Assembly: GCA_946222055.1 (NCBI GenBank)
Contig: CAMIEW010000080.1
Coordinates: 1-5,662 of the forward strand
Origin: an uncultured Porphyromonas sp.
Lineage (GTDB): Bacteria > Bacteroidota > Bacteroidia > Bacteroidales > Porphyromonadaceae
Direction: 5' to 3'
DNA: 5,662 nucleotides
The notes under the pieces were generated by a model that saw only the letters and a list, made by a program, of their open reading frames with translations, made no database searches and was not told the origin of the DNA. The translations under genes were made by a program, and so were the position numbers. This document shows positions 1-4,897 of this stretch, piece after piece. Within the stretch, counting starts at the first letter, position 1. Every line of letters begins with the position of its first letter.

Positions 1-739
1 GCAGAGGAGGATCCCCACCCCACCGATCCCACCGACCGCCATGGAGGGGCCGCGTCCCCGACACATCTACTACCGCTCCACAGTGGACCGCTGGCTCGGC
101 GGTGTCCTCGGCGGCCTCGGAGAGTACCTCGGCATGGACGCCCTACTCTTCCGCCTCACCTTCATCCTATTACTCTTCACCCCCGTCGCACCGGCGATCA
201 TCCTCGTCTACCTGGCGATGACAATCTTTGTCCCTCAAGCCAAGACAGTGACCCAGCGACTTGAGCTCCACGGCAAGCCGGTCTCCCCATCGACAATCTG
301 GCAGGACATCGACGAGACGATCACCAAGAGCGAGGCGGAGGGAAAGGAGTCGGGCGATCGTAAGAGTGCCTTCCCCCGCCCCTCCGACTTCCTCTCCCCC
401 GGCTGGCGCAAGGGACTACTCTGGACAGGCTCCATTCTGCTTATCCTTGGACTCTTCGTCGCCATGGGAGGAGTCATCACAGGTCTCGCCGACGGGGATC
501 TCTTCCAGTACGACTTCTTCCACGACGGGGAGTACTTCCGCAGCACAGCGGCCGGGCTACTCTTTTCCATCGCTGGTGGTCTTGTCGCTCTGCCCTTCGC
601 CACCCTGCTGATCTACGTGATCGGAGTGATCCCGATCGGGATGATCCTCCGGAGCAAGCACAGCAGCACGACGGTCAAGGTCGTCAGCATCGCCCTCTGG
701 GTCATCATCCTACTCGCCCTCTGGCACATCATATTCTAA
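1..739 (+). CDS. PspC-domain inner-membrane protein, 5' partial
   Basis: Envelope-stress type membrane protein; its partner and exact role are not shown here. The first internal ATG is at 41, but the frame (codons from position 2) is open to the left edge with no stop. Numbering from that ATG, residues 9-65 form a PspC domain: IYYRSTVDRWLGGVLGGLGEYLG, with its conserved R-x3-DR and GGL-x-EYLG elements, followed by a hydrophobic hairpin ending in FVPQ. The linker AKTVTQRLELHGKPV (about 67-81) resembles the one in Bacteroidota PspC proteins. Those usually carry an N-terminal domain of about 100 residues, so I infer the true start lies outside the window and ATG 41 is internal. Further hydrophobic segments lie at about 126-149, 169-203 and 211-232, and a charged soluble stretch at 85-123. 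Two hairpins follow the stop. The family call is secure; the start is not. Confidence 0.85.
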   Translation, partial: QRRIPTPPIPPTAMEGPRPRHIYYRSTVDRWLGGVLGGLGEYLGMDALLFRLTFILLLFTPVAPAIILVYLAMTIFVPQAKTVTQRLELHGKPVSPSTIWQDIDETITKSEAEGKESGDRKSAFPRPSDFLSPGWRKGLLWTGSILLILGLFVAMGGVITGLADGDLFQYDFFHDGEYFRSTAAGLLFSIAGGLVALPFATLLIYVIGVIPIGMILRSKHSSTTVKVVSIALWVIILLALWHIIF

Positions 740-766
740 GACCTTAGTAGCAAGGTCCGTCTTTTC
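740..766 (+). terminator. Short terminator-like hairpin after the PspC gene
   Basis: Directly after the TAA stop, GACCTT (740-745) pairs with AAGGTC (752-757) around a 6-nt loop, followed by CGTCTTTTCAT. The stem is only 6 bp, so termination would be weak. It may act together with the longer hairpin downstream. Confidence 0.4.
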
Positions 767-793
767 ATACAGCCAAGAACTATTTAAGAATCC

Positions 794-835
794 GCCCGCC
801 CTCCGATGCGACATCGAGGGGCGGGCTTCTTCTAC
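794..835. terminator. Strong hairpin terminator between convergent frames, possibly bidirectional
   Basis: GCCCGCCC (794-801) pairs with GGGCGGGC (819-826). The stem continues through a G-U pair and one mismatch into CGATG/CATCG, closing on a 3-nt loop: about 15 positions in all. A T-rich tail (TTCTTCTACTTT) follows on the plus strand, and AAGAAT precedes it, giving a short T-rich tail on the minus strand. It sits between the plus-strand PspC gene and the minus-strand frame ending at 841, which suits a shared terminator. Confidence 0.7.
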
Positions 836-840
836 TTTGC

Positions 841-1050
841 TCAATGGAAGAGCAGCTGAACTAACGGTCCGATATGATCCACCATGATCACGAAGAAGAT
901 CACGAGCCAGAGGTAGATCTCCCGTCGGCGCGCCGACACATAGAGGGGATTGTCGAGCGTCTCCTTCTCGCGCTCAAGTCCGACGAGATTACGGATATAG
1001 ATAATCATCCCGGACAGCCCTATAAGGACAGGAATAAGATGTCTCAGCAT
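841..1050 (-). CDS. Small two-helix membrane protein; probable 5'-truncated LAB_N-like remnant
   Basis: From the ATG at 1050 the frame gives 69 residues: a hydrophobic segment (about 4-18) leading into IIYIRNLVGLERE, a charged middle, and a second hydrophobic segment (about 47-67). PVLIGLSGMIIYIRNL resembles the end of the lipid-A-disaccharide-synthase N-terminal domain, whose family pattern is roughly DPVFxLGQxxGLxIYxRNL. The same frame stays open upstream to 1116 and reads GWAIFAVLLLVTLDPF, another hydrophobic stretch in register with that domain, but it contains no ATG, GTG or TTG. It ends at a stop (1117-1119) just before the repeat that begins near 1124. I infer that the 5' part of a LAB_N-type gene was lost at the repeat boundary; a short two-helix protein could still be made. 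The domain resemblance is by eye only. The overlapping plus-strand frame has no such features. Confidence 0.5.
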   Translation of the reverse strand: MLRHLIPVLIGLSGMIIYIRNLVGLEREKETLDNPLYVSARRREIYLWLVIFFVIMVDHIGPLVQLLFH

Positions 1051-1123
1051 ACAGAATGGGTCTAGTGTTACCAGTAATAGTACAGCAAAGATAGCCCATC
1101 CTGAAGAACCAGCACTCTAGAGA

Positions 1124-1144
1124 GACCCGGCAGGGGGACGCCTT
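1124..1144 (+). repeat. 21-bp direct repeat, left member
   Basis: GACCCGGCAGGGGGACGCCT plus one more T. It is identical over 21 bp to 1541-1561. It lies at the left edge of repeat copy 1 and is related to the CCCCGNCAGGG core found in hairpins A and C. Confidence 0.85.
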
Positions 1145-1192
1145 TGAGTGATACAGAAGCCATTCAACTCATCGTGAATAGTGGAGAACGAA

Positions 1193-1219
1193 GCACCCCG
1201 ACAGGGGTGCCCGCTTTTT
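1193..1219 (+). terminator. Terminator-like hairpin A of repeat copy 1
   Basis: A perfect 7-bp stem GCACCCC/GGGGTGC with loop GACA, a 4-nt gap (CCGC) and then TTTTT. It reads rightward into the repeat. The gap before the T tract is slightly long for an ideal intrinsic terminator. Confidence 0.5.
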
Positions 1220-1280
1220 ATCCCCGGGTCGAGGGACGTAGCCCCGACGACCCGGGGATCAGGATCGCAAACGCCCTCGC

Positions 1281-1340
1281 GACCCCGCCAGGGTGTCGCA
1301 CTGATTGACTGACTGGTATGTGCGACGCCCTGTCGGGGTC
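1281..1340. repeat. Central 21-bp inverted repeat (hairpin C) of copy 1
   Basis: The 1281-1301 arm pairs with 1320-1340 with 19 Watson-Crick pairs, one G-U pair and one C-U mismatch. The 18-nt loop contains the tandem TGACTGACTG. Copy 2 has the same structure at 4252-4311. Confidence 0.85.
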
Positions 1341-1404
1341 GTATATCTTTATCGGGGACTTCTTTCCCGGGGTCTTCGGCACTTCGTGCCTCGACACCCG
1401 GTCT

Positions 1405-1445
1405 AAAAAGCGATGATCCCTCCGGGGCTACGCCCCTGCGGGATC
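1405..1445 (-). terminator. Terminator-like hairpin E of repeat copy 1, minus strand
   Basis: Read on the minus strand, GATCCC/GGGATC encloses GGGGC/GCCCC, then a 5-nt gap and TTTTT (the AAAAA at 1405-1409). It points leftward into the repeat, mirroring hairpin A. Both share CGCTTTTTA downstream of the stem. Confidence 0.5.
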
Positions 1446-1526
1446 GGTGGCGGGAGCATCAGGGGAGCGATCATTCGACGGGATTGCACAGCGACAAGGA
1501 TTATCACCTCTTTGTTTTAAATCTCA

Positions 1527-1561
1527 AAGGCGTCACCCCTGACCCGGCAGGGGGACGCCTT
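1527..1561. repeat. Inverted repeat containing the right 21-bp direct repeat
   Basis: AAGGCGTC (1527-1534) pairs with GACGCCTT (1554-1561). After a bulged A, CCCCTG pairs with CAGGGG around loop ACCCGG. The right part (1541-1561) is the second perfect copy of the 21-bp direct repeat. No T tract follows on the plus strand, so it is not a clear terminator in that direction. Confidence 0.7.
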
Positions 1562-1589
1562 GTAGAATGGTGACTAATGCATATATTTG
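1560..1589 (+). promoter_or_regulatory. Bacteroidota-type promoter for the duplicated membrane protein gene
   Basis: TATATTTG (1582-1589) matches the TAnnTTTG -7 consensus, with TTG (1560-1562) 19 bp upstream as a partial -33 element. The -33 falls inside the end of the 21-bp repeat. Initiation would leave a leader of roughly 85 nt before the ATG at 1683. Confidence 0.55.
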
Positions 1590-1682
1590 TGTATCAGATA
1601 TAAGGCTTGTCCTAGATAGGCTGTGGCGTCTGACTGATAGAGCGGACATCTATGTACTAAGTCACTTTATAATATACATGGT

Positions 1683-2078
1683 ATGGACTTCTTACTTGTA
1701 CTGCTATGCGTGATCGTGGTGCCGGGGGCGCTGCCGCTCCTTGTGTCGCTTCCTCTCTGGCGTAAGGGTCGGAGGAGGGACGCCGCCATCTGGCACTCTG
1801 TACTCTACTTCATCCTCGTCCTCGCTGAGATGCTTGTGCTGAGCAACTTCATCGGAGGTATGGATGGTGAGGTGCCTGGGCTGCTCACCCTGAGAGAGAT
1901 GGGCGGGCTGCTCTGGCCGGTGGGCGTCCTCCTGCTGCTCTACCTACTCTCGCTCGTGTGCTCGATCCCGCTCTGGCGTAAGGGTCGACAGGAGACGGCA
2001 GCGTGGGTGCACTGGGTGATCTACTCGGTGCTGGCGATCATCGCACTGACTCTGGCGCTCTTCGGAGACTTCTTCTAA
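1683..2078 (+). CDS. Four-helix membrane protein with internal duplication, function unknown
   Basis: I do not recognise this 131-residue protein. It has four hydrophobic segments, at about 3-27, 34-57, 75-97 and 107-127, giving two helical hairpins. Each half contains the same junction motif: SLPLWRKGR at 22-30 and SIPLWRKGR at 94-102, followed by matching text (DAAIWHSVLYFILVLAEML; TAAWVHWVIYSVLAIIALT). The duplication also shows in the DNA, where 17 bp (CTCTGGCGTAAGGGTCG) recur exactly at 1755-1771 and 1971-1987. The WRKGR motifs probably lie at the same membrane face, with basic residues in the cytoplasm. The ATG at 1683 is the only one before the hydrophobic segment in this frame; the ATG at 1678 is in another frame. 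No strong Shine-Dalgarno is visible, as is usual in Bacteroidota. It stands alone with its own promoter and is not obviously cotranscribed with rpsA. Confidence 0.75.
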   Translation: MDFLLVLLCVIVVPGALPLLVSLPLWRKGRRRDAAIWHSVLYFILVLAEMLVLSNFIGGMDGEVPGLLTLREMGGLLWPVGVLLLLYLLSLVCSIPLWRKGRQETAAWVHWVIYSVLAIIALTLALFGDFF

Positions 2079-2114
2079 CCGCCACCACCTCCGGGCGCTC
2101 TTAAGGGGGCAGGG

Positions 2115-2145
2115 TTTTAGGTTTCAATTATTTACGTTACCTTTG
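2115..2145 (+). promoter_or_regulatory. Promoter of rpsA
   Basis: TACCTTTG (2138-2145) matches the Bacteroidota -7 consensus TAnnTTTG. A TTTTAG at 2115-2120 sits about 19 bp upstream, where the -33 TTTG is expected. Transcription from here would give a leader of about 95 nt before the rpsA ATG. Confidence 0.65.
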
Positions 2146-2150
2146 CGCCG

Positions 2151-2192
2151 TGCTTGTCCACCGATTTCCCGAGGGAAAGGGGCGGACGGGCA
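2151..2192 (+). promoter_or_regulatory. Structured 5' leader of rpsA
   Basis: TGCTTGTCC (2151-2159) pairs with GGACGGGCA (2184-2192): nine pairs, two of them G-U. Inside, TTTCC (2165-2169) pairs with GGAAA (2174-2178). It starts a few bases after the predicted transcription start. Autogenous control of S1 through its leader is known in gammaproteobacteria; a similar role here is inferred, and I cannot assign this structure to a named RNA family. Confidence 0.4.
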
Positions 2193-2247
2193 TAGTAACG
2201 TATTGTTTAACCCTTTTAGAAACATGATAGCCTAGAGCTATTAATGC

Positions 2248-4029
2248 ATGATTACAAAGTACGACGAGACAAAGCCCAACGCGGACTTTGACTGGGACAA
2301 GTACAATCGCGAGTCCGACATCTCAGCTGAGCAGCTGGAGGAGGAGAAGAAGAAGTACGCTGAGACTATCCCCAACATCAACGAGGACGAGATCATCACC
2401 GGTAAGGTGATCGCCATGGACAAGCGTGAGGTCAAGGTAGACGTGGGTCTGCGCGCTCCCGCCGTCATCCCTACAAGCGAGTTCCGCTACAATAAGGATC
2501 TCAAGGTCGGTGACGAGGTAGAGGTGTATGTCCGCAAGACGGAGGCCAAGGACGGCCGCCCTCTGCTCTCTCACGAGGATGCTATGCGCGACCGTGCCTG
2601 GAAGCGCATCGAGGAGGCACTGGAGACCAAGGAGACCATCACCGGATATATCGACAAGAGTATCAAGGGTGGTATGCTGGTCAATATCTTCGGTGTCAAC
2701 GCCTTCCTCCCCGGCTCACAGATCGACGTCCGTCCGATCCGCGACTTCGAGGAGTTTGTAGGCAAGACGATGGAGTTCCGCGTCATCAAGGTCAATCCCG
2801 ACTATCATAATGTCGTCGTATCCCACAAGGCACTCATCGAGGAGGAGCTCGAGGCACAGCGCGCCGAGATCATCTCTCACCTCGAGAAGGGTCAGGTACT
2901 CGAGGGTACGGTGAAGAACATCACCTCCTACGGTGCCTTCATCGACCTCGGTGGCGTCGACGGTCTCGTCCACATCACCGATCTCTCCTGGGGTCGTATC
3001 AATAGCCCCGAGGAGGTGGTCGAGATCGGTCAGAAGATCAATGTCGTCGTACTCGACTACGATGAGGATCGCAAGCGTATCGCTCTCGGTCTGAAGCAGC
3101 TCACCCCCCACCCCTGGGACGCTCTCGAGGAGGGCCTCCAGGTGGGCGACAAGGTGACGGGTAAGGTGGTAGTCCTGACTGACTACGGTGCCTTCGTAGA
3201 GGTAAAGCCAGGCGTAGAGGGTCTCGTCCATGTCAGCGAGATGAGCTGGACGAAGCACGTACATCACCCCTCTGACCTGCTCAAGGTAGGCGAGGAGATC
3301 GAGTGCGTCATCCTCTCCATCGACCGCGAGGAGCGCAAGATGAGCCTCGGTATCCGTCAGCTCACGCCCGATCCCTGGGAGAGCATCGAGGAGCGCTACC
3401 CGATCGGAAGCAAGCACACCGCTGAGGTGCGCAACTTCACCCACTTCGGTATCTTCGTCACCTTCGAGGACGGTATCGACGGTCTGATCCACATCAGCGA
3501 CCTCTCCTGGACCAAGAAGATCAAGCACCCGAGCGACTTCACCACCATCGGCTCCAAGATCGACGTTGTCGTCCTGGATGTCGACAAGGAGAGCCGCCGT
3601 CTCTCACTGGGACACAAGCAGTGCACTCCCGACCCCTGGGCCGGCATCGAGGGCGTTTACGCCATCGGCTCTGTACACAAGGGCACGGTAGGCGAGATCA
3701 GCGCACGTGGCGCCGTGATCAACTTCCCCGACGAGATCGAGGGCTTTGCTCCTCTGAAGCAGCTCGTCAAGGAGGACGGCGCTCAGGCAGAGACCGGCGA
3801 GGAGCTGGACTTCAAGGTGCTCGAGTTCAACCGCAGCGCCAAGCGCATCATCGTCAGCCACACTCGCACCTACGAGGATGCTGCTAAGGGCATCAGCGCT
3901 GAGACGACGACCGCAGCAGACTTCAGCAACACCACCCCCTCTGCTCCGGCAGAGAAGTCTACCCTCGGAGACCTCGACGCACTCGCCGAGCTCCGCGAGA
4001 AGATGGAGGACGCTGAGACACAGGAGTAA
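2248..4029 (+). CDS. rpsA: 30S ribosomal protein S1
   Basis: A 593-residue RNA-binding protein that docks mRNA on the 30S subunit during initiation. Six S1 (OB-fold) domains are visible: about 50-112 and 131-196 (the divergent ribosome-binding pair), then 215-285, 300-372, 387-459 and 473-539. Domains 3-5 carry the classic YGAF(I/V)-x-(L/V) or FGIFVTF strands and the DGL(V/I)H(I/V)(S/T)(D/E)(L/M)SW signature. TP(H/D)PW linkers separate them. Domain 6 is more divergent (EGFAPLKQL). The C-terminal tail ends with TLGDLDALAELREKM, a hallmark of Bacteroidota S1. The acidic N-terminal extension (1-48) is also normal for the group. The start is ATG 2248; the ATG at 2244 is out of frame. No cmk gene precedes it, unlike the enterobacterial arrangement. 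It is monocistronic here, between its own promoter and a terminator. The gene is complete, with no frameshift. Confidence 0.97.
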   Translation: MITKYDETKPNADFDWDKYNRESDISAEQLEEEKKKYAETIPNINEDEIITGKVIAMDKREVKVDVGLRAPAVIPTSEFRYNKDLKVGDEVEVYVRKTEAKDGRPLLSHEDAMRDRAWKRIEEALETKETITGYIDKSIKGGMLVNIFGVNAFLPGSQIDVRPIRDFEEFVGKTMEFRVIKVNPDYHNVVVSHKALIEEELEAQRAEIISHLEKGQVLEGTVKNITSYGAFIDLGGVDGLVHITDLSWGRINSPEEVVEIGQKINVVVLDYDEDRKRIALGLKQLTPHPWDALEEGLQVGDKVTGKVVVLTDYGAFVEVKPGVEGLVHVSEMSWTKHVHHPSDLLKVGEEIECVILSIDREERKMSLGIRQLTPDPWESIEERYPIGSKHTAEVRNFTHFGIFVTFEDGIDGLIHISDLSWTKKIKHPSDFTTIGSKIDVVVLDVDKESRRLSLGHKQCTPDPWAGIEGVYAIGSVHKGTVGEISARGAVINFPDEIEGFAPLKQLVKEDGAQAETGEELDFKVLEFNRSAKRIIVSHTRTYEDAAKGISAETTTAADFSNTTPSAPAEKSTLGDLDALAELREKMEDAETQE

Positions 4030-4052
4030 TCTCCACACCCTATAGAAAACTA

Positions 4053-4095
4053 AGCGAGGGCTGTCTCCCACCCGGGAGGCGGCCCTCGCTCTGCT
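4053..4095 (+). terminator. rpsA terminator
   Basis: AGCGAGGGC (4053-4061) pairs perfectly with GCCCTCGCT (4082-4090), and CTCCC/GGGAG (4065-4069 with 4074-4078) extends the structure inside. The stop codon is 23 bp upstream. The tail (CTGCTT) is poor in T, so the hairpin may serve mainly as an mRNA 3' end; AAAAC upstream gives little support for the minus direction. Confidence 0.65.
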
Positions 4096-4161
4096 TACCC
4101 AGGGGTGACGCACATGAGTTTTCATAAGCCATTCAACTTATTGTGAAGAGTGGACAGCGAA

Positions 4162-4188
4162 GCACCCCGGCAGGGGTGCCCGCTTTTT
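4162..4188 (+). terminator. Terminator-like hairpin A of repeat copy 2
   Basis: GCACCCC/GGGGTGC with loop GGCA, gap CCGC, then TTTTT. It could catch readthrough from rpsA as a second terminator. Confidence 0.5.
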
Positions 4189-4251
4189 AGCCCCGTGGTC
4201 GAGGGGCGTAGCCCCGACGACCCGGGGATCCGGCATTGCGTGCGATCCCGC

Positions 4252-4311
4252 GACCCCGCTAGGGTGTCGCACTCATTGCCTGACTGGTAAGTGCGACACC
4301 CTGACGGGGTC
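4252..4311. repeat. Central 21-bp inverted repeat (hairpin C) of copy 2
   Basis: The 4252-4272 arm pairs with 4291-4311 with 19 Watson-Crick pairs, one U-G pair and one C-A mismatch, around an 18-nt loop. The mismatch occupies the same stem position as in copy 1. Confidence 0.85.
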
Positions 4312-4374
4312 GTATATCTTTCACGGGATCCTCTTCCCGGGGTCTTCGGAACTTCGTGCCTCGACACCCGGTCT

Positions 4375-4415
4375 AAAAAGCGATGATCCCTCCGGGGCTT
4401 CGCCCCTGCGGGATC
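4375..4415 (-). terminator. Terminator-like hairpin E of repeat copy 2, minus strand
   Basis: Mirror of hairpin A. On the minus strand the nested GATCCC/GGGATC and GGGGC/GCCCC stems (4385-4415) are followed by TTTTT (AAAAA at 4375-4379). Confidence 0.5.
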
Positions 4416-4426
4416 GTCCGACTCCC

Positions 4427-4461
4427 TTTACCCCTACCTTACGGTAAAATGGGTACCTTTG
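4427..4461 (+). promoter_or_regulatory. Promoter of the cysteine-cluster/lipoprotein operon
   Basis: TACCTTTG (4454-4461) is a full match to the Bacteroidota -7 TAnnTTTG. The -33 element is weak: TTTA at 4427-4430 is about 23 bp away, longer than usual. TACCTT occurs twice (4435-4440 and 4454-4459). The site begins 38 bp after the repeat ends and leaves a leader of only about 15 nt. Confidence 0.6.
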
Positions 4462-4483
4462 CATAAGAAACACGATATCATCT

Positions 4484-4897
4484 ATGTCAACACTCATAAC
4501 ACTACTGATACTGGCTGTGGCTGTCGGACTCCTGATCCGGCGGCTGGTGCATATGATCCGGCAAAATGGCGGAGAGGCGCCTGACGCGGCGGTGTCGGCT
4601 GAGTGTGGCGGTGGCTGCCTCTCCTGCTCGGTCGGCTGCACGACACCGATCAATCTCACGGACAAGCGACGTCCGATGATCCTCTACTACGAGGATGAGG
4701 AGCTGGATCGCTTCCGCGGTCGGGCAGCGGACCTCTATACTGAGATGGAGACTCAGGAGTTTCGCCACGTCCTCCGGACGCTGCAGGATGCGGATGTGCC
4801 CGGCTGGGTGACCAGTATCCATCGGCGGGGGATCCACTTCCCTGCCGGCGTCGCTGACGAGGTGACGCACCGTCTCAGTGTGGTGATGAATCAGTGA
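4484..4897 (+). CDS. Membrane-anchored conserved Bacteroidota protein with a four-cysteine cluster
   Basis: 137 residues. An N-terminal membrane segment (about 3-23) is followed by IRQNGG and then a cluster CGGGCLSCSVGC (Cys 41, 45, 48 and 52; spacing C-x3-C-x2-C-x3-C). The soluble part (67-131) is acidic and conserved in style: YYEDEELDRFRGR, then EFRHVLRTLQDADVPGWVTSI. I recall similar small Bacteroides proteins (membrane helix, cysteines, then YYDDEELD and VPGWVRSL), some labelled phospholipase; no catalytic motif here supports that label. The cysteines could bind a metal or an iron-sulfur cluster, which is inference. Flanking residues after the helix are basic, suggesting the soluble domain is cytoplasmic. 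The start ATG 4484 follows a promoter by about 22 nt. The stop overlaps the next start (GTGA), implying translational coupling with the lipoprotein gene. Confidence 0.8.
   Translation: MSTLITLLILAVAVGLLIRRLVHMIRQNGGEAPDAAVSAECGGGCLSCSVGCTTPINLTDKRRPMILYYEDEELDRFRGRAADLYTEMETQEFRHVLRTLQDADVPGWVTSIHRRGIHFPAGVADEVTHRLSVVMNQ

Larger units (their letters stand above)
1124..1446. repeat. Structured dispersed repeat, copy 1
   Basis: Matches 4097-4416. The conserved core is 1157-1446 (about 89% identity by eye); 1124-1156 aligns only loosely. It holds five hairpins in order: A, GCACCCC/GGGGTGC (1193-1210), then TTTTT; B, CCCCGGGTCG/CGACCCGGGG (1222-1257); C, a 21-bp stem with one mismatch (1281-1301 with 1320-1340) and an 18-nt loop; D, CCGGGGTC/GACACCCGG enclosing GGCAC-TTC-GTGCC (1368-1401); E, GATCCC/GGGATC enclosing GGGGC-TAC-GCCCC (1415-1445), preceded by AAAAA. 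No convincing reading frame lies inside. The elements mirror each other about C, so the repeat is a quasi-palindrome. It could be a non-autonomous mobile element, a REP-like unit or a transcribed structured RNA; the sequence does not decide. Confidence 0.9.
1447..1682. other. Intergenic stretch without a supported gene
   Basis: I see no convincing coding frame here. It contains the inverted repeat at 1527-1561, a promoter-like site at 1560-1589, and an A+T-richer leader (about 1590-1682) ahead of the next gene, including TTATAATATA just before its start. The drop in G+C content against the neighbouring genes suits a promoter region. Confidence 0.5.
4097..4416. repeat. Structured dispersed repeat, copy 2
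   Basis: Same orientation and same five-hairpin order as copy 1, about 2970 bp downstream. The core is 4126-4416 and the left edge (from ACCCAGGGGTGACGC, 4097) is degenerate. Hairpin A is at 4162-4179, B at 4191-4227, C at 4252-4272 with 4291-4311, D at about 4338-4371 and E at 4385-4415. Loops of A and E differ from copy 1 by single bases (GACA to GGCA; TAC to TTC). B gains an inner pair but has an inserted T in its left arm; D loses one pair. The insertion lies cleanly between the rpsA terminator and the next promoter, so no gene is interrupted. Confidence 0.9.

Noticed and set aside
874..1065. 63-codon plus-strand frame
   Set aside because: It is a charged, featureless translation opposite the minus-strand frame, which encodes membrane segments and a LAB_N-like motif.
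1193..1445. tRNA or rRNA gene in the structured repeat
   Set aside because: The hairpins do not form a cloverleaf, and no conserved T-arm (GTTCNANNC) or rRNA segment is present.
1124..1446. Complete insertion sequence
   Set aside because: There is no transposase frame, and the ends do not form simple terminal inverted repeats with a short target duplication.
1124..1561. CRISPR array
   Set aside because: The direct repeat occurs only twice, nearly 400 bp apart, with no regular spacers and no cas genes.
2716..3528. 270-codon minus-strand frame antisense to rpsA
   Set aside because: It is a shadow of the biased codon use of rpsA: rich in Leu, Asp, Val and Glu, with repeated text mirroring the S1 domains and no recognisable domain of its own.
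4122..4665. Minus-strand frames across repeat copy 2 (4122-4367 and 4321-4665)
   Set aside because: They are open only because of the G+C-rich hairpin sequence; the corresponding frames are not conserved in copy 1, and the second also crosses a promoter and the start of a real gene.
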